Below, piece by piece: positions 37,946 to 46,294 of a stretch of 64,000 bases of DNA. The DNA comes from Aureimonas ureilytica (GTDB lineage Bacteria; Pseudomonadota; Alphaproteobacteria; Rhizobiales; Rhizobiaceae): contig NZ_LDQA01000008.1 in NCBI RefSeq assembly GCF_001475935.1, forward strand, positions 62,001 through 126,000, in the 5' to 3' direction. The translations under genes were made by a program, and so were the position numbers. Below the pieces are notes generated by a model. That model made no database searches. It saw only the letters and a list, made by a program, of their open reading frames with translations, and was not told the DNA's origin. Positions within the stretch are counted from its first letter, which is position 1, and the number at the start of each line of letters is the position of its first letter.

Positions 37946-39040
37946 TCAGCCGATAGGGGCCGACAGGCGTTTGCCGTCCGCACCGAACAGATGAGGTGCG
38001 GCGGCGAAGGCGAGGGGAAGAAGGCTGCCTTCGCGGGCGGCCGCGCGGTCGGGCGTCGCCAGGGTCAGCGCGCGCCCATCGCTCGTGCGAGCATGGATCA
38101 GGGTCGAGCCGCCGAGATTTTCGGTGATCTCGACCTTGGCCGTCAGCACCGGCGCGCCGGCGTCGATATGCAAGGCCTCGGGGCGAAGGCCGAGCGTGAC
38201 GCTCTCTCCGGGCACCAGCGTGCGGACGAAGGGACCGGAGATCGTCTGCGGCTCTGCAAAGGCAGGGGAGGCGATGCGCGCCGCACCGCCTGAGACGGAT
38301 TCCACCACCCCATCCAGAAAGCTCATGCGCGGATTGCCGATGAAACCGGCGACGAAGAGATTGGCGGGGTTGTCGTAAAGCTCGGTGGGCGAGCCGACCT
38401 GCTCGACCTCGCCGTTGCGCAGAACCACGATGCGGTCGGCGAGCGTCATGGCCTCGACCTGATCATGCGTGACATAGATCATGGTCGCGCCGATCTCGCG
38501 ATGGAGCTTGGCGATCTCGACGCGCATCTGCGTGCGCAGCTCGGCGTCGAGATTGGAAAGTGGCTCATCGAACAGGAAGAGCTTGGGCTTCCTCACGATG
38601 GCGCGGCCGATCGCGACGCGCTGGCGCTGGCCGCCCGACAGCTGCTTGGGGCGACGGGCGAGAAGCGGCTCGATCTGCAGAATGCGCGCGGCCTCCATGA
38701 CGCGCGCCTGGATTTCGGCCTTGGGCACCTTGTTGATCTGCATACCGAACGCGATGTTGTCGTAGACGCTCATATGCGGAAACAGCGCGTAGGACTGGAA
38801 CACCATGGCGACATGCCGCTCGGCCGGGTCGGCATGGGTCAGGTCTTCGCCGTCGATGAGGATGCGCCCGTCGCTCGTTTCCTCCAGCCCCGAGATCATG
38901 CGTAGGAGCGTGGACTTGCCGCAGCCGGACGGGCCGACGAACACCACGAACTCGCCCTTCGCCGCCTCGAAGGACACGCCCTTGATGGTTTCCACCGCGC
39001 CGAAGCGCTTGCGGACCTGTTCGATCTTGAGAAAGGACAT
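37946..39040 (-). CDS. Sugar ABC transporter ATPase, MalK/UgpC type
   Basis: A 364-aa ATPase with Walker A GPSGCGKS at 36-43, signature LSGGQ at 134-138, Walker B LFLFDEP at 154-160 and a C-terminal TOBE/regulatory domain from about residue 240. The start at 39040 gives the family's usual MSFLKIEQV beginning; an in-frame GTG 13 codons upstream is possible. It is the last gene of the GH4 operon. In such systems one MalK-type ATPase can serve several importers. Confidence 0.9.
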   Translation of the reverse strand: MSFLKIEQVRKRFGAVETIKGVSFEAAKGEFVVFVGPSGCGKSTLLRMISGLEETSDGRILIDGEDLTHADPAERHVAMVFQSYALFPHMSVYDNIAFGMQINKVPKAEIQARVMEAARILQIEPLLARRPKQLSGGQRQRVAIGRAIVRKPKLFLFDEPLSNLDAELRTQMRVEIAKLHREIGATMIYVTHDQVEAMTLADRIVVLRNGEVEQVGSPTELYDNPANLFVAGFIGNPRMSFLDGVVESVSGGAARIASPAFAEPQTISGPFVRTLVPGESVTLGLRPEALHIDAGAPVLTAKVEITENLGGSTLIHARTSDGRALTLATPDRAAAREGSLLPLAFAAAPHLFGADGKRLSAPIG

Positions 39041-39127
39041 GGGGTCTATCGCCTCGCTGGCAGGGGCCGCTTTCGTCACCGCCCGGTGGCCCGCTGCGAG
39101 GCCGCCGGGTCGCTCATACCGCTGGTG

Positions 39128-40477
39128 TCAGGCGCGCGCCCATTCGGGCAGCCACTCGCCATGGGCCGATGTCAGCTTGTCCACGAGGCTCCAGATCTGA
39201 TCGAGGTCGAGTTCTGCGCCGGTGTGCGGGTCCATCATGGCCGCGTGGTAGATGTGCTGACGGTTCTCCGTCATCAGCGCCTTCACCGTCAGCTCCTGCA
39301 CGTTGATATTGGTGCGCATGAGGGCGGTGAGCTGCACCGGCAATTCGCCGATATAGGTCGGCTGAATACCGTTGGCGTCCACGAGGCAGGGCACTTCGGC
39401 GGCGCAATTGTCAGGCAGCGAGGTGATGCAGCCATTGTTGCGCAAGTTTCCGTAGATGACCGAGGGCTCGCCGGTCCAGACCGAGTTCATGATGGAGGAG
39501 GCATATTCATGGCTCTCCTTCACCTCGATCGTGTCGGAGCCGGTGAGAGCGGCCGACTCGCCCTTCCAGCGGGCGATCTGCTCGACGCAGCGCTTGGGGT
39601 ATTCGTCCAGCGGAATCTCGTATTTCCGGATCAGGTCCTCGCGCCCTTCCTTGATGAACCAGGGCGTGTACTCGGCGAAATGCTCGGAGCTTTCGGTGAC
39701 GAAATAACCCAGCCGCGTGAACATGTCGTAGCGCACCTTGTTCGGGCAGCGCGCGTTCCAGCTGGAGGGCTTCGGGATTCGGCCCGCGCGGTAGCCCTCC
39801 AGAAGATCGGGATAGAGATCGCGGAACGAGCCGTCCGGCAGCTTGCGCTCGAACTTCAGATAGAAGGCCATGTGGTTGATGCCGGCGGCGCGATAGCGCA
39901 GCTCGGAGACGGGAATGTCGAGATCGCGCGCCAGCTCGGCCGCCGTGTGCTGCACGGAATGGCAAAGCCCGACCTGCCGGATGGCGGGGAATTTCTCCGC
40001 GATCGCCCAGGTGTTGATCGCCATCGGGTTGACATATTGCAGAAGGATCGCCTCGGGGCAGACCTCCATCATATCGGTGCAGATGGCCCAGAGATGGGGC
40101 ACGGTGCGAAGGCCCCGCATGATACCGCCGACGCCCAGCGTGTCGGCGATGGTCTGGCGCAGACCGAACTGTTTGGGGATTTCGAAGTCGGTGACCGTGC
40201 AGGGCTCGTAGCCGCCGATCTGGAAGGCGACAACCACGAAGTCGGCCTTCTCCAGCGACTGGCGGCGGTCGCTATGGGTTTCGATCGTGGCGCTCGCGCC
40301 GAGCGCCCTCACCAGCTTGCCCGCGACGATCTCGCTCTCGGCCAGGCGTTCGGCGTTCACGTCCATCAGCGCGATGATCGCGTCCTTGAAGGCCGGGCGG
40401 TGCAAGACATCGCCGATGATGTTCTTCATGAAGACCGTGGAGCCGGCTCCGATGAACGTGATCTTGGGGCGTCGCAT
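39128..40477 (-). CDS. GH4-family NAD/Mn-dependent glycosidase (alpha-galactosidase MelA type)
   Basis: A 449-aa family 4 glycoside hydrolase. The N-terminal NAD fold has ITFIGAGS (G10-A11-G12-S13), and the Mn2+ ligands are C172 in VGLCHSV and H202 in AGINHMAF. GH4 enzymes use a redox-elimination mechanism on alpha-galactosides, alpha-glucosides or galacturonides; length and motifs fit MelA/AglA. The ATG at 40477 follows AAGGACACGCC. It is encoded between the binding protein and ATPase genes, so the imported sugar is probably an alpha-galactoside such as melibiose or raffinose (inference). Confidence 0.88.
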   Translation of the reverse strand: MRRPKITFIGAGSTVFMKNIIGDVLHRPAFKDAIIALMDVNAERLAESEIVAGKLVRALGASATIETHSDRRQSLEKADFVVVAFQIGGYEPCTVTDFEIPKQFGLRQTIADTLGVGGIMRGLRTVPHLWAICTDMMEVCPEAILLQYVNPMAINTWAIAEKFPAIRQVGLCHSVQHTAAELARDLDIPVSELRYRAAGINHMAFYLKFERKLPDGSFRDLYPDLLEGYRAGRIPKPSSWNARCPNKVRYDMFTRLGYFVTESSEHFAEYTPWFIKEGREDLIRKYEIPLDEYPKRCVEQIARWKGESAALTGSDTIEVKESHEYASSIMNSVWTGEPSVIYGNLRNNGCITSLPDNCAAEVPCLVDANGIQPTYIGELPVQLTALMRTNINVQELTVKALMTENRQHIYHAAMMDPHTGAELDLDQIWSLVDKLTSAHGEWLPEWARA

Positions 40478-40598
40478 GGCGTGTCCTTGAAATTCTTGGG
40501 TCGCGGAGGAGGAAAGGAGAAGGGAGCCGAGCGGGCGCGGGAGCGTGTCCCGCCCGGCTCCGAGCCGGTGGGAGCGCCGGCCCAAAACGGGAGATCAG

Positions 40599-40649
40599 CC
40601 GGCCCGCTTTGTCGCCGGGCCGGAAGGCAACAGGCGCTGGGGCAGCGCC
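40599..40649 (-). terminator. Two adjacent hairpins after the sugar-binding protein gene
   Basis: Hairpin one, GGCGCTG/CAGCGCC with a GGG loop (40633-40649), and hairpin two, CCGGCCCG/CGGGCCGG with a 9-nt loop (40599-40623), lie 13-64 bp beyond the binding-protein stop in the 185-bp gap before melA. They lack a T-run. In sugar ABC operons such structures protect the 5' segment and raise binding-protein levels over downstream genes. Confidence 0.55.
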
Positions 40650-40662
40650 CCGGCTCTGTCCG

Positions 40663-41979
40663 TCAGAACAGGCCGTTCACCTGCGCATTGGCGTCCTTCA
40701 GGACGGTCGCCGGATCGCCGCGGCCAAGCAGCACGTTCTCGACCGCCGCCGTCAGAATGGCGAAGATTTCCGAGCCGTGTTCGGAGATCGGGAAGGGGAA
40801 GGTCGTCTGGGGCGTTGCGACCTCCACGAAGGCCGAGACGTCGAGCCCCTTGGCCTTATGCGCGGCCTCGGCCGCCTTGGTGCCTTCGGGGCGCGCGGGG
40901 AAGACGACGCCGGCCTCGCCCACGATCGTCTGGCATTCCGAGCCGCCGAGATATTTCACCCATTCCCAGGCTTCGTCCGGGTGCTTGGTGCCGGCATAGA
41001 TGCTGTCGGCCAAGCCATTGAACATGGACTTGCGCCCGTCCGGCCCCCTGGGCAGAGGCGCGAAGCCGACATCGGTGCCCTTGGCGTCGCGATAGGCGGC
41101 GATGTTCCAGGAACCATCGGGCACGATCGCGGCCTTGTTGGCGGCGAAGATGGCGGTGGCGTTCAGTTTGCCGGTCTGCTCCTGGCTGAGGCTGACGCCC
41201 TTCTGCAAGGCGAGATCGCGCAACCAGGTGAGCGTCTGGGCGAGCGCCGGGCTGTCATAATTGTAATGGGTGCCCCAGGACTGGTCGATCGGCCGGAAGC
41301 CGTCGGAGGCGGCGAGGAAGCTCCACTGGTTCTGGCCGTAGCCGTCCGCTGTGGTCGTGGCCCAGCCATAGGTCGCGACCTTGGACTTGTCGAAGCCCGC
41401 CTCGTCGCCACGCTTGCCGGCCTGATCGATCGCCAGATGCGCGATGACCTTCTGGAGCGAGCCACCGTCCTTGGGGTTCCAGTCGAGATTCTGGAGGTCT
41501 TCGGGCTTCAGGCCGGCATCGGCCACCATCTTTTTGTTGTAGACGAGGGCGATCGTGTCCCAGTCCTTGGGCAGGCCCCATTGCTGGCCGTCCTTGTTCC
41601 AGGTCTCGGCGAGGCCGGCCATATAGGCCTTCATGTCCAGCTTGTCGGCCGCGATGCGATCGGTCAGGTCCATCATGACGCCGTTCGACAGGAACTCGGG
41701 AAAGCGGCTGACATGGTTGACGAAGACATCCGGCGCGGTGCCCGACACGAAGCCGGTGGAGAGCGTCGTCCAGTAATTGTTCCAGCTGTCCTGCTGAATA
41801 TTGATCTTGATGCCGGGATGGGCTGCCTCGAACTTCGCGGCGCATTTTCCGTAGATCGGGGCTTGGTTGGCGTCCCACATGGCGTAGGTCAGGGTGACGT
41901 CGGCGGCACGTGCGTTGGGCGCGCCGATCAGGGTCAGCGCGGTGGCGGCGGCGAGTGCGCCGGTCCAGAAGCGGTTCAT
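40663..41979 (-). CDS. Sugar ABC transporter substrate-binding protein (family 1, MalE/UgpB-like)
   Basis: A 438-aa periplasmic binding protein. A Sec signal peptide occupies residues 1 to about 26, ending ARA-AD, and the mature chain starts VTLTYAMWDANQAP with the typical FEAAHPGIKI region. The ATG at 41979 has GGGGAGG 8 nt upstream. It is the third gene of the operon behind the two permeases and is followed by mRNA hairpins. Predicted ligand is an alpha-galactoside from the neighbouring GH4 gene. Confidence 0.9.
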   Translation of the reverse strand: MNRFWTGALAAATALTLIGAPNARAADVTLTYAMWDANQAPIYGKCAAKFEAAHPGIKINIQQDSWNNYWTTLSTGFVSGTAPDVFVNHVSRFPEFLSNGVMMDLTDRIAADKLDMKAYMAGLAETWNKDGQQWGLPKDWDTIALVYNKKMVADAGLKPEDLQNLDWNPKDGGSLQKVIAHLAIDQAGKRGDEAGFDKSKVATYGWATTTADGYGQNQWSFLAASDGFRPIDQSWGTHYNYDSPALAQTLTWLRDLALQKGVSLSQEQTGKLNATAIFAANKAAIVPDGSWNIAAYRDAKGTDVGFAPLPRGPDGRKSMFNGLADSIYAGTKHPDEAWEWVKYLGGSECQTIVGEAGVVFPARPEGTKAAEAAHKAKGLDVSAFVEVATPQTTFPFPISEHGSEIFAILTAAVENVLLGRGDPATVLKDANAQVNGLF

Positions 41980-42029
41980 GCGTGTATCCTCCCCTTTTGA
42001 CTGCGTGTTCCGCGCCTCGAGCGGCGCGG

Positions 42030-42902
42030 TTACTTCATGCCGCTCGTCTGGAGCGACTCCACGATCTGGCGTCCGAAGACGACGAGAAGCGCGATGATCG
42101 GCAGGATCGAGAGCGCGATGGCGGCCATTAGCCCGCTCCAATCCGGGTTGCCCTGGCCCGTCTGGCTCATGAAATCCGACAGGGCGACGGCCATGACGCG
42201 AACGCTGGGATCGCGCCCGACCAGAAAGGGCCAGAAGAACTCGTTCCAGGAATTGACCGAGAGCAGGATCGCGAGCGTCGCGATCGGCCCTTTCTGGATC
42301 GGCAGGGCGATGCGCCAGAAGATCTGGAACTGCGAGGCCCCTTCCAGCCGCGCCGCCTCGTCCAGTTCCTTGGGCGCCGACAGGAAGAACTGGCGCAGGA
42401 AGAAGACCGCGAAGGGCGTCATCAGGATGGTCGGCGCTGCGAGCCCGGCGAATGTATTCAATAGGCCGAGCTGCTTCACCAGAATGAAATTCGGGATGAA
42501 GAGCACCATGCTCGGGATCATGGTCGCGGCCAGAAAGGCGAAGAACAGCGCGTCGCGGCCGGGAAACCTCATCCGCGCGAAGGCATAGCCCGCCATGGCC
42601 GAAAAGAAGATCTGCCCCGACACGGTGAGCGCCGTGTAGATCAGGCTGTTGCGCAGCGCGAGCGTGAAGTCGATCGGCGAGGCGCGGAAGGCGGCCAACT
42701 CGATATCCGAGGGCAGGCCCATCACGCGCAGGAAGTTGCCGAAGGTGAACCGGCCCGGCAGGAGACTGTCGGCGCTGGTATAGACATCGGCCGGGTTGGT
42801 CAGCGCCAGTTTCAGCGCCATCCAGAGCGGCAGCAGAGAGATGAAGACGAAGAGCGCGAGAACGAAATAGCCGAGCGCGGCCTGGGGTGTGAGCTTCCTC
42901 AT
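42030..42902 (-). CDS. Sugar ABC transporter permease (MalG-like)
   Basis: A 290-aa inner-membrane protein with six hydrophobic segments, beginning at residues 10-31. The EAA motif reads ELDEAARLEGASQFQIFWRIALP, which contacts the MalK-type ATPase. It starts 10 bp after the first permease gene ends and ends 50 bp before the binding protein gene. Confidence 0.92.
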   Translation of the reverse strand: MRKLTPQAALGYFVLALFVFISLLPLWMALKLALTNPADVYTSADSLLPGRFTFGNFLRVMGLPSDIELAAFRASPIDFTLALRNSLIYTALTVSGQIFFSAMAGYAFARMRFPGRDALFFAFLAATMIPSMVLFIPNFILVKQLGLLNTFAGLAAPTILMTPFAVFFLRQFFLSAPKELDEAARLEGASQFQIFWRIALPIQKGPIATLAILLSVNSWNEFFWPFLVGRDPSVRVMAVALSDFMSQTGQGNPDWSGLMAAIALSILPIIALLVVFGRQIVESLQTSGMK

Positions 42903-42912
42903 GACCGCCCCC

Positions 42913-43815
42913 TCAGTCCAGATCCGAGCGGTCGGCGCGCAGAACGCGCATCTGAAGAAGCGTGACGAGGATCAGCACCGCGAAGAGCACGACCGAGATC
43001 GCCGAGGCGTAGCCCATCCTGTTGAAGCGGAAGGCGTTCTCGTAGATGTACCAGAGGAGGACGCGGGTCGAATTGGACGGGCCGCCCGCCGTGGTGACGG
43101 CCACCACGTCGAAGACCTGAAACGATCCGATGAGGCTCGTCACCAAAACGAAGGCGAGCACGGGCCGCAGCAGCGGCAGGGTGATGCGCCGGAACATGGT
43201 CCACTCGCCCGCCCCTTCGAGCTTGGCCGCTTCGTAGAGATGGCGCGGGATCGCCTGAAGCCCGGCATAGAAGAGAAGCGCGGTGAGGCCCGTGTGCCGC
43301 CAGGTCGAGATGCCCGCGATCGAGACCATCGCCTGATCGGGCGAGGCGAGAAAGCCCTGCCGTCCGATGCCGACCACATCCAGGAAAGCGTTCACGAGGC
43401 CGAGGATCGGGTCCAGCATCAGGAGCCAGATCAGCGCGGCGACGACATTGGAGATGAGATAGGGCGCGATGATCACGGCGCGCAGCCAGACGGCGCGCGC
43501 CAGACGATCCGACAGGACGGCCAGAAGCAGCCCGAGCGCGGTCTGGATCGGGATGTTGGTGAGGACATAGGCCAGCGTGACGCCCGCCGAATGCCAGAAA
43601 TTCGCGTCGCTCATAAGCTTGGCGTAATTGCCGAGGCCGATGAATTTCGGCGCCCGCATCATGTTCCAGTCGGTCAGGCTGATCTGAACGGCGCGGATGG
43701 TCGGCAGGAGATAGAACAGAAGAAAGCCCAGAAAGGCGGGAGCGACGAACAGGACGCCCGTCAGGGTTTCCTTGCGTCGACGCCGCGCCCGCGACATGCC
43801 TCCCAACGCGTCCAC
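42913..43815 (-). CDS. Sugar ABC transporter permease (MalF-like)
   Basis: About 300 aa with six hydrophobic segments and the EAA motif LYEAAKLEGAGEWTMFRRITLP. The start codon is uncertain. The GTG at 43815 is chosen because GGGAGG lies 8 nt upstream; the ATG at 43797 has GGGAGG only 1 nt away, too close, and a GTG at 43848 would sit inside the operator. It is the first gene of the operon, directly downstream of the LacI operators. Confidence 0.88.
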   Translation of the reverse strand: MDALGGMSRARRRRKETLTGVLFVAPAFLGFLLFYLLPTIRAVQISLTDWNMMRAPKFIGLGNYAKLMSDANFWHSAGVTLAYVLTNIPIQTALGLLLAVLSDRLARAVWLRAVIIAPYLISNVVAALIWLLMLDPILGLVNAFLDVVGIGRQGFLASPDQAMVSIAGISTWRHTGLTALLFYAGLQAIPRHLYEAAKLEGAGEWTMFRRITLPLLRPVLAFVLVTSLIGSFQVFDVVAVTTAGGPSNSTRVLLWYIYENAFRFNRMGYASAISVVLFAVLILVTLLQMRVLRADRSDLD

Positions 43816-43846
43816 CACGCTCGCCTCCCAGCACAGCCTGACTGTC

Positions 43847-43859
43847 ACACGTGTTAGCT
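43847..43859. promoter_or_regulatory. Second LacI-type operator (one good half-site plus core)
   Basis: The sequence ACACGTGTTAGCT shares the core and right half of the perfect operator 32 bp away (centre to centre, about three helical turns). The left half is degenerate. The same-face spacing would permit cooperative binding or a small DNA loop by the divergently encoded LacI protein. Confidence 0.6.
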
Positions 43860-43874
43860 CAACGATACATCAAC

Positions 43875-43890
43875 GCTAACACGTGTTAGC
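43875..43890. promoter_or_regulatory. Perfect 16-bp palindromic LacI-type operator
   Basis: GCTAACACGTGTTAGC is a perfect palindrome with a central CG, the hallmark of LacI-family operators. It sits just downstream of the predicted -10 of the sugar operon, overlapping the start of transcription, and 124 bp upstream of the lacI-type gene. Binding would block the operon; the inducer is probably the imported sugar (inference). Confidence 0.85.
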
Positions 43891-43892
43891 AA

Positions 43893-43922
43893 TGGATAGC
43901 TGCGCTGCGGTTTCCTTGTCAA
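43893..43922 (-). promoter_or_regulatory. Predicted sigma-70 promoter of the sugar operon
   Basis: On the minus strand a perfect -35 TTGACA (43922-43917) is followed after 18 bp by TATCCA (43898-43893). The perfect operator begins 3 bp beyond the -10, so repression would be direct. Confidence 0.65.
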
Positions 43923-44013
43923 GCCGCTTGAAGACCCTCTATAACTCGGGCGGGGGAAAGCTGCTTGGCGCGCTCCCGTCACACCACCCCGCATCGCCGA
44001 AAGGGAGCGCCGC

Positions 44014-45042
44014 ATGGCTTCGAAACGCCTGACCAGCCATGATGTCGCTCGCCGTGCCGGGGTCTCGCGCGCCACCGTTTCGCTCGTGCTGAACCGCTCG
44101 GACAGCGTCACCATCGCCGCCGAGACGCGCGAGCGCGTCTTGAGGGCGGCGGCCGAGCTTGGCTACAAGCCCAATTCGGCGGCGCGGATGCTGGTCAGCG
44201 GCCAGAGCGAGACGATCGGCCTCGTCGTTTCCGATCCGTCGATCCTTCTGGTGGACCAGTTCGTCACTCGCGTTCTCTACGGGATCGAGAAGGCCAATCG
44301 CGAACTCGGCTTCCATGTTCTGGTGGAAGGGCTGGAAAGCGGCGGCCGAGGCGGAACCTATGACAATCTCGTGGAGTCGCGGCGCATCGACGGGCTGATC
44401 GTGGTCAATCCCCGCGCTGGCGACGAAGCCTTGATCGCGCTGATCGAAACCGATTTTCCTCTCGTCCTCATCGGCTCGGTGCGCCACCCCGCCGAAGTCT
44501 CCGTGACCTTCGGGACGCGCGGCGTGTTGAGCGAGGCGGTGGATCACGTGGTGGGCCTCGGCCACCGCCGCATCGGCGCCATCACCTTCGCCCCGCGCGG
44601 CTTCGTGGCGGCCGACGCGCGGCTGCGGGCGCTGGATGCCGGCTTGCGAAAGCACGGGCTGACACTGGAGGAGGACGCGATCGAGGATGGCGCGTTCAGC
44701 CCCGAGAGCGGCTATCTGGCCGGGCTGGCGCTCTTGCGCCGCCGCCCCGACCTCACCGCGATCTTTGCGGGCAACGACACGATCGCCATCGGCCTGCTCA
44801 GCGCCGCGCGCGAGCTGAACCGCGATGTGCCCGGCGATCTGTCCATCGTCGGCTTCGACGATCTGCCCTTCGCGCGCTGGCTGACGCCCTCGCTCACCAC
44901 GATCCGCACGGACGGCGTGCGCCAGGGCATGATTGCGACCGAGATGCTCTTCGCCCGTCTCAACCGCCGCGCGCTGGACGAGCCGCGCGTCAGGCTGGAG
45001 CCGGAATTCGTGATCCGCGGCTCTACCCGACCCGTGCGCTGA
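44014..45042 (+). CDS. LacI-family transcriptional regulator
   Basis: A 342-aa repressor. The N-terminal HTH is LTSHDVARRAGVSRATVSLVLN (residues 6-27) with the hinge helix around NSAARMLVSG, and a periplasmic-binding-protein-like sugar domain runs from about 65 to 340. It is divergent from the GH4/sugar ABC operon, and its operators lie in the shared 198-bp region. AAGGGAG precedes the ATG. Confidence 0.93.
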   Translation: MASKRLTSHDVARRAGVSRATVSLVLNRSDSVTIAAETRERVLRAAAELGYKPNSAARMLVSGQSETIGLVVSDPSILLVDQFVTRVLYGIEKANRELGFHVLVEGLESGGRGGTYDNLVESRRIDGLIVVNPRAGDEALIALIETDFPLVLIGSVRHPAEVSVTFGTRGVLSEAVDHVVGLGHRRIGAITFAPRGFVAADARLRALDAGLRKHGLTLEEDAIEDGAFSPESGYLAGLALLRRRPDLTAIFAGNDTIAIGLLSAARELNRDVPGDLSIVGFDDLPFARWLTPSLTTIRTDGVRQGMIATEMLFARLNRRALDEPRVRLEPEFVIRGSTRPVR

Positions 45043-45055
45043 CGCGCGTCCGCCA

Positions 45056-45098
45056 TGGAAATCACACGGCGTCCTCGCTATACTTAGCTAAGTTAACT
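45056..45098 (+). promoter_or_regulatory. Promoter with overlapping palindromes upstream of vapBC
   Basis: A -10 TATACT (45079-45084) lies 17 bp after a weak -35 TGGAAA (45056-45061). The palindromes CTTAGCTAAG (45083-45092) and AGTTAACT (45091-45098) overlap the end of the -10 and the start point. Toxin-antitoxin complexes normally repress their own operon through such sites. AAGGAG at 45099-45104 is the ribosome-binding site. Confidence 0.6.
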
Positions 45099-45110
45099 AA
45101 GGAGCGCGCC

Positions 45111-45344
45111 ATGCAAGTGACCGTTCATGCGGCCAAGACCCATTTGTCCAAGCTGATCGAAGCCGCGCTGAACGGCGAGGACGTGGTGATCGCGCGTGGG
45201 CGGCGGCCGGTGGCGCGCATCGTGCCGATCCCGCAGCGCCCCTTCACGATCGGCTTGCTTCGCGGGCAGGTGGCGGGCTCGGGGCCGGATTTCTTCGAAC
45301 CCATGACGCCGGAGGAACTGGCGCTCTGGGAAGGGGAGGCATGA
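45111..45344 (+). CDS. vapB: Antitoxin of type II toxin-antitoxin system (Phd/YefM-VapB type)
   Basis: A 77-aa protein. The N-terminal fold VTVHAAKTHLSKLIEAALNGEDVVIARGRRPVARIVPI is the Phd/YefM DNA-binding dimer domain. The C-terminal acidic tail (MTPEELALWEGEA) would wrap and inhibit the PIN toxin. It overlaps the toxin gene by 4 bp (ATGA). Palindromes at the promoter are the probable autoregulatory site. Confidence 0.88.
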   Translation: MQVTVHAAKTHLSKLIEAALNGEDVVIARGRRPVARIVPIPQRPFTIGLLRGQVAGSGPDFFEPMTPEELALWEGEA

Positions 45345-45742
45345 GATCGGTCCTCCTGGACACCCACGCCTGGGCCTGGTCGTTGACGGGCGACGCGCGC
45401 TTGAGCGATACGGCCACGCAGGCCCTGACGGAGGCTGAGGCCGTCTTCGTCAGCGCGATCAGCCTTTACGAGATCGGCCAGAAGGTGCGCCTCGGGAAAT
45501 GGCCGGAGATGGCCCCCTTCTTGCCCCGGCTGATCGATCTGGCCGGCGAGCAGGGCGCGCAGCTTCTGGCGCTCTCGGCCGAGGCCTCGCTCCTCGCCTC
45601 CACCCTCGCGTGGGATCATCGCGATCCGTTCGATCGGCTGATCGGCGCGAGCGCGCTTCAATCCGGTTTGGCGCTCGTATCGGCCGACACGGTCTTCGAC
45701 GCCTTGGCACGCGAGCCGCGCTGGCCCGGCCGCGTCTGGTGA
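45341..45742 (+). CDS. vapC: PIN-domain toxin (VapC-type ribonuclease)
   Basis: A 133-aa PIN domain. The acidic Mg2+ site is intact: D7 (LLDTHAW), E44 (SLYEIGQK), D95 and D98 (HRDPFDRL) and D116 (VSADTVF). The HRDPFDR motif is typical of PIN toxins paired with Phd-type antitoxins. It cleaves RNA when freed from the antitoxin. The module sits between the LacI gene and the prepilin peptidase and shows no mobile-element flanks. Confidence 0.9.
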   Translation: MRSVLLDTHAWAWSLTGDARLSDTATQALTEAEAVFVSAISLYEIGQKVRLGKWPEMAPFLPRLIDLAGEQGAQLLALSAEASLLASTLAWDHRDPFDRLIGASALQSGLALVSADTVFDALAREPRWPGRVW

Positions 45743-45832
45743 AGCGCGCTGATCGCCTTGCATCGGTGCGCGCGAGCGGCCAGAAGCCAGTCGCGCCGCA
45801 TCGCCTTCGAAGCGGGGATCGGGGGATGACAC

Positions 45833-46294
45833 GTGGCGGATGGTTGGTTCTGGCTGCTTCTTGTGCCGCTGCTCGGCACCGTCGCCTGGGTGGACGCGCG
45901 TACGGGCCGCATTCCGAACGCCTGCAACGCCGCGATCTCCGCGCTCGGCCTCTTCGCCGCGCTGGAGATCGGAACGAGCCTGGCCACCGAACGGCTGATC
46001 GACGCCCTTGTGGTGGGCCTCGTTCTTCTCCTTCTGCGCGCCGCCTACCGGCTTTGGCGCGGGCGCGTCGGGCTGGGGCTGGGTGACGTCAAGTTTCTGG
46101 CGGCCGCGACGCTCTGGACGGGGCTCGGCGCCCTGCCGCTCGTGCTCCTTCTCGCCTGCCTTTCGGCGCTGGGCATGGTGGCGGTGCTGAAGCTCGTGGG
46201 ACATCAGGTCTCTGGCGGAATGCGCCTTCGCTTCGGCCCGCATCTCGCCGGAGCGCTCGGCCTCGTGCTTCTGATCGACCGGCTTATCGCTTGA
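45833..46294 (+). CDS. gspO: Prepilin peptidase, A24 family, without the methylase domain
   Basis: A 153-aa membrane aspartic protease. The two catalytic aspartates are D21 (VDARTGRIPN) and D85 (GLGLGDVKF), and there are about five hydrophobic segments. It lacks the N-terminal cysteine-rich methyltransferase domain of full-length GspO/PilD, so it resembles CpaA/TadV-type peptidases. Start is GTG. It converges with gspK and overlaps its end by 11 bp. It presumably cleaves the GspH/I/J/K prepilins encoded next door. Confidence 0.85.
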   Translation: MADGWFWLLLVPLLGTVAWVDARTGRIPNACNAAISALGLFAALEIGTSLATERLIDALVVGLVLLLLRAAYRLWRGRVGLGLGDVKFLAAATLWTGLGALPLVLLLACLSALGMVAVLKLVGHQVSGGMRLRFGPHLAGALGLVLLIDRLIA

